A stretch of DNA of 11,969 nt from NCBI GenBank assembly GCA_964550165.1, contig CAZJYC010000073.1:1-11969 (forward strand), given 5' to 3'. Source of the stretch: CAZJYC01 sp964550165 (GTDB taxonomy: Bacteria > Acidobacteriota > Aminicenantia > Aminicenantales > Aminicenantaceae). This document shows, in pieces, positions 1-5,790 of this stretch. A model generated the notes under the pieces. That model was not told the origin of the DNA, did no database searches, and saw only the letters and a program-made list of their open reading frames with translations. The position numbers were made by a program, and so were the translations under genes. How positions within the stretch are numbered: position 1 is the first letter of the stretch; the number at the start of each line of letters is the position of its first letter.

Positions 1-99
1 CTCCCACCCACCACCATGGGCTTCGGAGGGACGGAAACCAGCGCCTTCCTTCCTCACTGAATCAAATCTTTTTTCTCTTCACGGATAAAAGATGCTAAC
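1..99 (+). mobile_element. Right half of a MITE-like palindromic repeat (copy A, cut by window edge)
   Basis: The first 46 bases are identical to 10258-10303, and weaker similarity continues to about position 99. The stretch at 79-99 (TCACGGATAAAAGATGCTAA then C) is a near match, in reverse complement, to the left terminal inverted repeat of the complete copy at 10173-10194. Copy A is therefore the right half of the same element in the same orientation, and its left half would lie upstream of the window. No protein is encoded. The 46-base identical part covers the C-rich central loop and one inner inverted-repeat arm, while the outer part has diverged. The window beginning inside a repeat may reflect an assembly break there (inference). 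Confidence 0.72.
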
Positions 100-128
100 T
101 TGACTCAAATATAGGATAGAATTATGAT
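100..128 (+). promoter_or_regulatory. sigma70-like promoter for the hydrolase-xerD unit
   Basis: The sequence shows TTGACT at 100-105, a 17-base spacer, and TATGAT at 123-128, which is 5/6 and 5/6 to the sigma70 consensus with ideal spacing. The -35 hexamer begins immediately after the end of the repeat (99). Transcription would be expected to start at about 134-137, that is on or within a few bases of the ATG at 137, so the mRNA would be leaderless or nearly so. No Shine-Dalgarno sequence lies upstream of that ATG, which fits. Confidence 0.7.
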
Positions 129-136
129 TAAAAACG

Positions 137-757
137 ATGAAATACGAGACACTGGTTGTCGGCGCGCTGGAGACGAATTGCTACCTTGTGTACTGCCCTG
201 AGACTCTGGAATGCGCCATCGTTGACCCTGGAGCCGAAGCCGGGGAGATATTCCGTTTGATCACCGGGAAAAAGCTCAAGCCAGTGGTCATCCTCAACAC
301 TCATGGTCATGTGGACCACGTCGGGGCGAACAGGGATATGAAGGAGAGGTTCAACGTCCCCCTCTGCATTCACTCTGCGGACAGGCCGATGCTGGAGCAA
401 CTCCAGCAGTCGGAGTTGGCCATTTTTCTGGAAGCCAAGGATTCTCCCTCTCCAGACTGGTTCCTCAAAGAAGGCGGGAAAATTAAGGTCGGAAAATCCT
501 CTCTCAAGGTTATCCATACACCCGGCCATAGTCCGGGGAGCGTCAGTTTTCTGGGAGATGGGTTTCTTCTTTCCGGGGATACTCTTTTCTCCGGAGGAGT
601 CGGCCGCACCGATTTCCCTGGCGGTTCCTGGAAGGAGCTGGAGAAATCCATAAAAGAGAAAATCCTGACCATGCCTGATGAAACGATAATCCTTCCTGGT
701 CATGGCCCCTCAACGACTGTGGGGCAGGAAAAGAGCTCAAACCCTTTTATCGCATGA
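137..757 (+). CDS. Metallo-beta-lactamase-fold hydrolase, GloC/YcbL-like (glyoxalase II family)
   Basis: This 206-residue cytoplasmic protein has the metallo-beta-lactamase fold metal-ligand set: THGHVDH (H56, H58, D60, H61), H131 in HTPGHSPGS, D148 in GDTLF, and H189 in PGHGP. These bind two metal ions in the family. The compact length and the start MKYETLVVGALETNCYLV match the short type II glyoxalases (GloC/YcbL), which hydrolyse S-lactoylglutathione-like thioesters. The C-terminal substrate domain of GloB is absent. The exact substrate cannot be read from sequence, and other thioester or ester substrates are possible. The start is supported by the family's usual N-terminus, although there is no Shine-Dalgarno site. 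The stop overlaps the xerD start (ATGA at 754-757), implying translational coupling. Confidence 0.88.
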   Translation: MKYETLVVGALETNCYLVYCPETLECAIVDPGAEAGEIFRLITGKKLKPVVILNTHGHVDHVGANRDMKERFNVPLCIHSADRPMLEQLQQSELAIFLEAKDSPSPDWFLKEGGKIKVGKSSLKVIHTPGHSPGSVSFLGDGFLLSGDTLFSGGVGRTDFPGGSWKELEKSIKEKILTMPDETIILPGHGPSTTVGQEKSSNPFIA

Positions 758-1656
758 ACACTCTTTCTCATCCGACTGAGGATACTCTCCGGGCTTTCCT
801 TGAGTTTCTCTCCGTGGAGAAAGGTCTCTCCTCGAACACTTTATTATCTTATTCCCGTGATTTGCAGAAGCTATTATTATTCTTAAGGAAAGAGAAAATA
901 CCATGGCCTCAGGCCGAGGAAGAAGATTTAACCCGCTTTATCCATGAGCAGAGCCGCGCCGGACTCTCCGCTCGTTCTTTAGCCAGGCTCATCTCGTCTT
1001 TAAAGGGCTTTTTCAAATTCCTGGTCCAAGAAGGGCAGATCAAGAAAAACCCGGCTGTCGGCCTTTCTGCTCCGAAGAGCTGGTTCGCTTTGCCCAAATT
1101 TCTAACCGTGGAGGAAGTTGAAGCCCTTCTCAACCAGCCTGAAGAGAAAGGCCTCCGCGGAATACGAGACAAAGCCATGCTCGAGCTTATCTATGCCACG
1201 GGATTAAGGGTTTCGGAACTCCTCTCCTTGAAGACTGAGGATCTAAACCTGGAGGATGGATTCCTGCTCTGCGTGGGCAAAGGAGGGAAGCAGAGGATTG
1301 TCCCTTTTGGAGACTCTGCGGCCAGGATGCTGCGCACATATCTTGAAGGAGCCAGGCCAAGGCTTTTGAAGCGGCCAAGCCAATCTCTTTTCCTCTCCTC
1401 AAGAGGAAAAGCCTTCACCCGGCAGGGCTTCTGGAAGCTCTTGAAAGACTACGCCAAAAAAGCAGGTTTGAAATCAAGAATCAGTCCCCATATCCTCCGC
1501 CATTCCTTTGCCACTCACCTTCTGGAAAGGGGAGCTGACCTGAGGTCGGTCCAGCTAATGCTCGGGCACAGCCAGATCACCACCACTCAAATCTATACCC
1601 ATGTCAGCCGGCAGCGGCTGCGCCGTGTCTACGACAAATACCATCCCAGGGCTTAG
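754..1656 (+). CDS. xerD: Tyrosine recombinase XerD
   Basis: The protein is 300 residues, the usual length for Xer recombinases that resolve chromosome dimers at dif during cell division. Residues about 8-95 form the SAM-like core-binding domain (LSVEKGLSSNTLLSYSRDL). Residues about 115-295 form the catalytic domain, with the full active-site set: R152 in ATGLRVSELL, K176 in GKGGK, H246 and R249 in SPHILRH, H272 in LGH, and nucleophile Y281 in QIYTH. The C-terminal HPRA ending and overall length favour XerD over XerC or an integrase. No att or dif-like site was found next to it. It is the second gene of an overlapping pair with the hydrolase, which is a common kind of housekeeping context. 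No reliable terminator is visible in the 80 bases before the convergent gene. Confidence 0.88.
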   Translation: MNTLSHPTEDTLRAFLEFLSVEKGLSSNTLLSYSRDLQKLLLFLRKEKIPWPQAEEEDLTRFIHEQSRAGLSARSLARLISSLKGFFKFLVQEGQIKKNPAVGLSAPKSWFALPKFLTVEEVEALLNQPEEKGLRGIRDKAMLELIYATGLRVSELLSLKTEDLNLEDGFLLCVGKGGKQRIVPFGDSAARMLRTYLEGARPRLLKRPSQSLFLSSRGKAFTRQGFWKLLKDYAKKAGLKSRISPHILRHSFATHLLERGADLRSVQLMLGHSQITTTQIYTHVSRQRLRRVYDKYHPRA

Positions 1657-1736
1657 CTAGCCGCTTGCTTTCTCGCCGGTACATATCTACCTCAGATTTC
1701 TGACTTGATCGCTGCACGGGATTAATTGAGGATTTT

Positions 1737-2456
1737 TTATAAACTCGACTGGCTCTTTGAAAAATGAGGCTTGACCACAATTTCAATCCTGGCATCGTGG
1801 ATATTGGAGAAGTAAACAAGATTATTCTGGATCGGATGCCATTTCTGGTACTTCCACTGCCAGTAAGCTCTCTTTTCAACCGCATCTGTATAAATATTTT
1901 TTTCGGGTATAAAGATTTGATTGGAGCCTTTGGAGACAAAAGGAGTATAGATGATTTCCGAGGAGTGGAGAGAATTTTCCTCGCATGAAGGAAGCTGGAG
2001 GTAGAATTTATGCCCGGAGTTGTTCTGGGGGACGAGGAAGCCCTTCACGACAAAATCAAAATAGAGGCTTCCCCCTTTTTTTAAGATATAGTTGAGGTTA
2101 AAGGAAGGTTTGTCCAGGAGATTGTCTGTGGATAAAGTCCGGACAGAATCCGGATAGATTCCTTTCTCTTCTGCCTTAAAGCTGATAAGCTCTGAATTTT
2201 CGTAATAAAGGATGAAATCATCGTCGTTTTTTTCCATGCAGCCTGTCCAGAGGATGGTAAAGGCGTAACGGCCGAAATAGGACGCGTTTCCCTCATTGAC
2301 CTTGTAATTCCCGTCAGAAACAAGAATGATTTTGATCTCCCACCAGAGAGGAACGGGTTGATTAGAGCCGGAGAGGAGGGCAGAGAAGCCCAGGTAAAAA
2401 AAGCAGGGGAAGGCGAGAAAAACAGTTAAAGAAAGCAAAAGGAATTTTTTTAGCAT
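1737..2456 (-). CDS. Secreted or membrane-anchored protein of unknown function
   Basis: I do not recognise this 239-residue protein. The N-terminus has two lysines followed by a long hydrophobic stretch (residues about 5-30, LLLSLTVFLAFPCFFYLGF), which reads as a Sec signal peptide or a single membrane anchor. A cysteine at residue 19 has no clear lipobox. The rest is polar and rich in aromatic residues and Asn, with the look of an all-beta extracytoplasmic domain (for example YFDFVVKGF and FILYYENSELISF), and has no catalytic motif I can identify. The coding sequence is visibly more AT-rich than xerD and the pump genes, which hints at a different history. The start at 2456 lacks a Shine-Dalgarno site. 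It is divergent from the TetR regulator and shares its promoter region, so it may be controlled by that operator (inference). The intact reading frame, plausible signal peptide and promoter region support a real gene. Confidence 0.7.
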   Translation of the reverse strand: MLKKFLLLSLTVFLAFPCFFYLGFSALLSGSNQPVPLWWEIKIILVSDGNYKVNEGNASYFGRYAFTILWTGCMEKNDDDFILYYENSELISFKAEEKGIYPDSVRTLSTDNLLDKPSFNLNYILKKGGSLYFDFVVKGFLVPQNNSGHKFYLQLPSCEENSLHSSEIIYTPFVSKGSNQIFIPEKNIYTDAVEKRAYWQWKYQKWHPIQNNLVYFSNIHDARIEIVVKPHFSKSQSSL

Positions 2457-2471
2457 GCCAATATAAAATAT

Positions 2472-2500
2472 AAAATAAAAAAGCCAAGAATTCCAGACAA
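2472..2500 (-). promoter_or_regulatory. Possible sigma70-like promoter for the minus-strand secreted protein
   Basis: On the minus strand TTGTCT (2500-2495) is followed by a 17-base spacer and TATTTT (2477-2472). The region is so AT-rich that partial -10 matches are expected by chance, so this is weak. If used, transcription would start roughly 10 bases before the ATG at 2456, giving a very short leader without a ribosome binding site. Confidence 0.28.
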
Positions 2501-2519
2501 AAAAGTTGATTCAAAAAAC

Positions 2520-2548
2520 TTGACTTAAAATCACAAAGCTGCTAATGT
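2520..2548 (+). promoter_or_regulatory. Candidate promoter of the TetR-efflux operon
   Basis: TTGACT (2520-2525), a 17-base spacer and TAATGT (2543-2548) form a fair sigma70-like promoter with a weak -10. Its start point (about 2555) would place the palindromic operator at roughly +9 to +33, where a bound repressor blocks elongation or promoter clearance. An alternative -10 is TATAAA at 2586-2591 with a poor -35 at 2563-2568. In that case the operator would sit between the two hexamers and the transcript would begin almost at the first ATG. Both layouts are repressible. Confidence 0.45.
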
Positions 2549-2563
2549 AACTTTTTAATCCAT

Positions 2564-2587
2564 TAATTAAACTAGTCAGTTTAATTA
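2564..2587. promoter_or_regulatory. Palindromic operator, likely bound by the adjacent TetR regulator
   Basis: A perfect 10-bp inverted repeat, TAATTAAACT (2564-2573) and AGTTTAATTA (2578-2587), surrounds a 4-bp centre AGTC. It ends 8 bases before the first possible ATG of the TetR gene. Size, symmetry and position match TetR-family operators that bind one or two dimers. Because the regulator is the first gene of the efflux operon, binding here would give autoregulation and control the pump together. It could also influence the divergent gene at 1737-2456. The binding partner is inferred from position. Confidence 0.68.
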
Positions 2588-2595
2588 TAAAACCC

Positions 2596-3282
2596 ATGGG
2601 TATCAAAATGAAAAGGAACAATCTCAGGCTTGAAAGGGAACACCTCCGAAAAGAGGAAAATAGGAAGTTCATCTTAAAAGCCGCTGAAAAAGTATTTGGC
2701 CGAAAGGGCTATGCCCAGGCCACCGTGGATGAGATCGCCGGGGAAGCCCAGTTCTCCAAGGCGACTCTTTACAGGTACTTCGTCAGTAAAAAAGATATAT
2801 TTCTCGAGATTATTCTGAATTCTTTTGAGGAAGTGGACAAAAAAATCACGCAGATTCTGATGGATCAAGGGAGCGCGGCAAAAAAAATATGGGAACTCAT
2901 CTATTACATTTCCTGGTATTGCCATAAAAAGAAAAATATCGCTCGAATATTTTTTATGGAAAGGCAGGTTCTGAAAAAGGTCCTGAAAATTGATATCAAA
3001 AAGCCCCCTTTGCTCTCAAACCACCATCCTCCAATTCCGTATAAATTCAAAGTGAAGATGGAGAACATCTTTAACAGCATCTGTGGAATCATCAGAGAAG
3101 GAATTGAGTCTGGTGAGTTCAGGAAAGTGGATGTCAAGGATGCCGCTTTTATTTTTGGAGCCATGGTCCGTGGGTTTCACTTCAGAGGCCCCATGCGCAA
3201 TCGAGAATACAGCATAAAAGAAAGCACGGACCTGCTGCATAGTTTTTTTCTCAACGGCATAAAAAAAGAAACAAAAGGTTAA
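2596..3282 (+). CDS. TetR/AcrR-family transcriptional regulator of the efflux operon
   Basis: The protein has 228 residues. Residues about 22-70 form the TetR_N DNA-binding domain, RKFILKAAEKVFGRKGYAQ, followed by the helix-turn-helix TVDEIAGEAQFSKATLYRYF (about 43-62) and SKKDIF. The remaining C-terminal part is the variable ligand-binding and dimerisation domain and does not reveal the inducer. A basic N-terminal extension of about 20 residues precedes the first domain helix. There are two possible starts, ATG at 2596 and ATG at 2608 (Met5), neither with a Shine-Dalgarno site. It lies 14 bases upstream of the TolC-like gene and just downstream of a perfect palindrome, so it is very likely the local repressor released by a pump substrate (inference). 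Confidence 0.88.
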   Translation: MGIKMKRNNLRLEREHLRKEENRKFILKAAEKVFGRKGYAQATVDEIAGEAQFSKATLYRYFVSKKDIFLEIILNSFEEVDKKITQILMDQGSAAKKIWELIYYISWYCHKKKNIARIFFMERQVLKKVLKIDIKKPPLLSNHHPPIPYKFKVKMENIFNSICGIIREGIESGEFRKVDVKDAAFIFGAMVRGFHFRGPMRNREYSIKESTDLLHSFFLNGIKKETKG

Positions 3283-3296
3283 AAAGGAGAACAAGC

Positions 3297-4628
3297 ATGA
3301 CGAAAGCATGGAGAATGGGATTGGCTGTTCTGTTGGTCTTTTTCTCGGTCAAATTTTCTTCTCCTCAGGAAAAACTGACCTTGACCCTTGAAGAGAGCAT
3401 TCGCCTGGCCCTCGCCCAGAATCCTTATCATTTGGCGACAGAGGAGAGGTTGGAAACAGCCAGGGCTCAAGTCCGGGAGGCGGCGTCGAGCTTTTTCCCG
3501 ACGCTGAATGCCCAAGGGCTTCACACCCTGGATGAGAAGCTTTTTGTCTTGACATTCCCATCCCTTGTTCCGGGGCAGCCTCCCCAGCGAATATCGATTG
3601 ACTTCACCAAAGACTATCAATTCGCTTTAAGCTTGTCTCTTCCTATTTTTACCAGCGGCCGTTTGACGTCTGGATTTAAACAGGCTAAATACAACTTCCT
3701 TTCCACGGAGCAAGGGCTGAGGCAGTCCAAGCAGACAACTGTTTTCAACACCAAACAGGCTTTCTATGGTTATCTTCTGGCAAAGAGCTTTGTCAAAGTG
3801 GCCGAGGAAACTGTGGGTGTCGCGGAGAAACATTACAAGAACGTTAAGAATCTCTATGAGGTCGGCATGGCCTCAAAATTTGATCTTTTACGGTCTGAGG
3901 TGGAAGTGGCCAACCTGAAGCCCCAGTTGATTAAAGCCCGAAACAGCTTGAAGATTGCCGAGCTCGGCCTGAAGACTCTTCTGGGATTGGACCTCTCTCA
4001 GCCCGTTGAAATCCAGGGAGAGCTAACTTACGAGCCTTATGAGCCGGATTTAGAGGACTGTATGACCAAAGCGCTTGTGAACAGGCCTGAGCTCAACCAG
4101 CTCGGCTATCAGAGACAAATGGCAGGAGAGATGCTGAAGATGTCGCGAGCGTCTAACCTCCCCACGGTGGCGTTATCCGGCACATATAATTTCTGGGCCG
4201 ACAAGTTCAATTTCAAGAATGACAATTGGCAAAGCTACTATACCTTCAACCTGGTCTTTACCCTGCCTTTGTTCAACGGTTTCGCCACCTCTGCCCGGGT
4301 CGCACAGTCCAAGGCCATGATTCGGGAGATTGAGATGACCCAGAAAGGATTTCAAGATATGGTGAGATTCGAGGTCCGGCAAGCCCTGTTGAAGCTCCAG
4401 GAAGCCAAAGAATCCCTTCTCCCTCAGGAGAAAAACGTCGAGCAAGCTCAGGAGAGCCTGAGAATCGCGGAGCTGAATTATTCAGAGGGGATAGCGACAA
4501 CTCTTGATGTCAGCGCAGCTCAGGCCGCTCTAACTCAAGCCAAGACAAACTATGCTCAGGCTCTGTATGACTATGTCCTGTCTCGAGCCCAACTGGAAAA
4601 GGCCATGGGAGACGGATGGAATGAATGA
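3297..4628 (+). CDS. TolC-like outer-membrane efflux channel (OEP family)
   Basis: This 443-residue protein is the outer-membrane factor of a tripartite exporter. A signal peptide covers residues about 1-23 (MTKAWRMGLAVLLVFFSVKF), and the mature part begins near SSPQEKLTLTLEESIRLAL, the typical OEP opening. Two OEP repeats follow (about 28-225 and 235-440), each with long amphipathic alpha-hairpins (AEKHYKNVKNLYEVGMASKFDLL in the first, AELNYSEGIATTLDVSAAQAAL in the second) and interspersed beta-strand segments. A strong Shine-Dalgarno site, AAGGAGA at 3284-3290, sits 6 bases before the ATG and fixes the start. The gene is placed between the regulator and the membrane-fusion protein. Its presence implies a cell with an outer membrane. 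Confidence 0.92.
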   Translation: MTKAWRMGLAVLLVFFSVKFSSPQEKLTLTLEESIRLALAQNPYHLATEERLETARAQVREAASSFFPTLNAQGLHTLDEKLFVLTFPSLVPGQPPQRISIDFTKDYQFALSLSLPIFTSGRLTSGFKQAKYNFLSTEQGLRQSKQTTVFNTKQAFYGYLLAKSFVKVAEETVGVAEKHYKNVKNLYEVGMASKFDLLRSEVEVANLKPQLIKARNSLKIAELGLKTLLGLDLSQPVEIQGELTYEPYEPDLEDCMTKALVNRPELNQLGYQRQMAGEMLKMSRASNLPTVALSGTYNFWADKFNFKNDNWQSYYTFNLVFTLPLFNGFATSARVAQSKAMIREIEMTQKGFQDMVRFEVRQALLKLQEAKESLLPQEKNVEQAQESLRIAELNYSEGIATTLDVSAAQAALTQAKTNYAQALYDYVLSRAQLEKAMGDGWNE

Positions 4629-4669
4629 GCACAAAAGAGGATCATAAATGGAAGTCCCTAAGAATTCAC

Positions 4670-4675
4670 GGAGGA
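4670..4675 (+). promoter_or_regulatory. Ribosome binding site deciding the membrane-fusion protein start
   Basis: GGAGGA at 4670-4675 lies 5-6 bases before ATG 4681. The upstream alternative ATG at 4648 has a weaker AAGAGG (4635-4640). Starting at 4681 places the charged residues and hydrophobic stretch of the lipoprotein signal directly at the N-terminus, so 4681 is preferred. Confidence 0.7.
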
Positions 4676-4680
4676 ATCAA

Positions 4681-5790
4681 ATGGAAAACATTAGAGTCGC
4701 AAAAGTCTCTGTTGTTCTGCTTCTTTTTCTTTCATTTTTCGCCTGTCGTCCCCAGAAACAAGAGGAGAACAAAGGGGAGCCAAGCTTTGGTGCATCTGCG
4801 GTCAAAGTTTTCAAGGTTAAAAAGCAAAAAATTTCAGAGAAACTTTTTTATACAGGTGTGATTGATGCCTGGAAGAGTGTCAACATCACTCCTGATGTTG
4901 GAGGAAAAATCGCGAAGATTCATGTCAAAGAAGGTGACCATGTCGTCGAAGGCCAGCTTCTGGCAGAACTGGACACAAAAGCCATACGCCTCCAGCTCGA
5001 AGCCGCAAAAGCCGGCTTAGCCGTTGCTGAGGCAAATCATAAGGACGCTCAGAAAAACATGGAGAGGATGGAGCGGCTGAAACAGGAAAATGCAGTCTCA
5101 GACCAGCAGTACGAGAAAATTAAGTTGGCCTATGAAGCGGCCGAGGCCCAGCTTCAGCAGGCTCGGTCGGCTCTGAACCTGGCTCAACACAACCTTGACG
5201 TTTCGCTGATGAAAGCCCCCTTCAGCGGAGTGGTGGCTTCCAAAAACGCTGAAGTAGGCGACGTCATAAACCCGATGATGGGTGGTTTTTCTCCTGCGAG
5301 CGGGGTTCTGACGCTTATGGATTTTTCCCGCGTGAATATTGAAGTTGAAGTGACTCAGCAGGATATTGTCCGGATCAAAAAGGGACAGCCAGCTCAGCTC
5401 AGAGTCACAGCCTTTCCTGGCAGAATGTTTTATGGTCTTGTTTCTCTTGTGAACATCACCGCTGATCCCTTGGCCAAAAAGTTCAAGGTGGAGGTGGAGA
5501 TCGACAATCCGGATTTGCTCTTAAGGCCAAACACCTTTGGCGGAGTCATATTGGAAGTCAGCACTCATGAAAATGCGCTGGTCATCCCTCAGAAGGCTGT
5601 TCTTGAAAATAAGTATGTTTTCGTGGCCAACGGAGACACGGCCCAGAAAAAAGAGGTCATCCTCGGGCTCCAGAATTCAGATAGAGTGGAAGTTGTCCAA
5701 GGAATTCAGGAAGGAGACCTGGTCATCGTCGAAGGAAACTATGGGCTTGAGGATGGAGCAAAAATAGATATCAGAGAGGTCATAGAATGA
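4681..5790 (+). CDS. RND efflux membrane-fusion (periplasmic adaptor) lipoprotein
   Basis: From the preferred start the protein has 369 residues. Residues 1-21 are a lipoprotein-type signal (VVLLLFLSFFA) ending at C22. The lipobox is imperfect, with Phe at -3 and -2, but Ala precedes the Cys. Next come the first lipoyl half (about 66-100, GGKIAKIHVKEGDHVVEGQLLAELD), an alpha-helical coiled-coil hairpin (about 100-172), the second lipoyl half (KAPFSGVVASKNAEVGDVI, about 178-197), a beta-barrel domain (about 217-290) and a membrane-proximal domain. This is the AcrA/MexA (HlyD_D23) plan, bridging the RND pump and the TolC-like channel in the periplasm. An in-frame ATG at 4648 would add 11 residues. 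The stop overlaps the pump start (ATGA at 5787-5790), so the two are probably translationally coupled. Confidence 0.92.
   Translation: MENIRVAKVSVVLLLFLSFFACRPQKQEENKGEPSFGASAVKVFKVKKQKISEKLFYTGVIDAWKSVNITPDVGGKIAKIHVKEGDHVVEGQLLAELDTKAIRLQLEAAKAGLAVAEANHKDAQKNMERMERLKQENAVSDQQYEKIKLAYEAAEAQLQQARSALNLAQHNLDVSLMKAPFSGVVASKNAEVGDVINPMMGGFSPASGVLTLMDFSRVNIEVEVTQQDIVRIKKGQPAQLRVTAFPGRMFYGLVSLVNITADPLAKKFKVEVEIDNPDLLLRPNTFGGVILEVSTHENALVIPQKAVLENKYVFVANGDTAQKKEVILGLQNSDRVEVVQGIQEGDLVIVEGNYGLEDGAKIDIREVIE

Noticed and set aside
128..703. 191-residue minus-strand ORF opposite the hydrolase gene
   Set aside because: It is antisense to a gene with all metal-binding motifs intact, and its product has no recognisable domain.
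754..1656. XerD-type gene as an integrase of a mobile island
   Set aside because: Length, domain plan and the HPRA ending fit housekeeping XerD, and no attachment-site duplication is seen at the tRNA-Leu or elsewhere in the window.
2457..2480. ATAAAATA-type tandem repeats near 2461-2480
   Set aside because: This is simple AT-rich promoter-region sequence with no regular unit length, so it is not reported as a repeat array.
4625..4861. Small plus-strand ORF starting at 4625 just before the TolC-like gene's stop
   Set aside because: It overlaps the membrane-fusion gene in another frame, has no ribosome site of its own and reads as a low-complexity shadow (long Phe run, many Lys/Arg).
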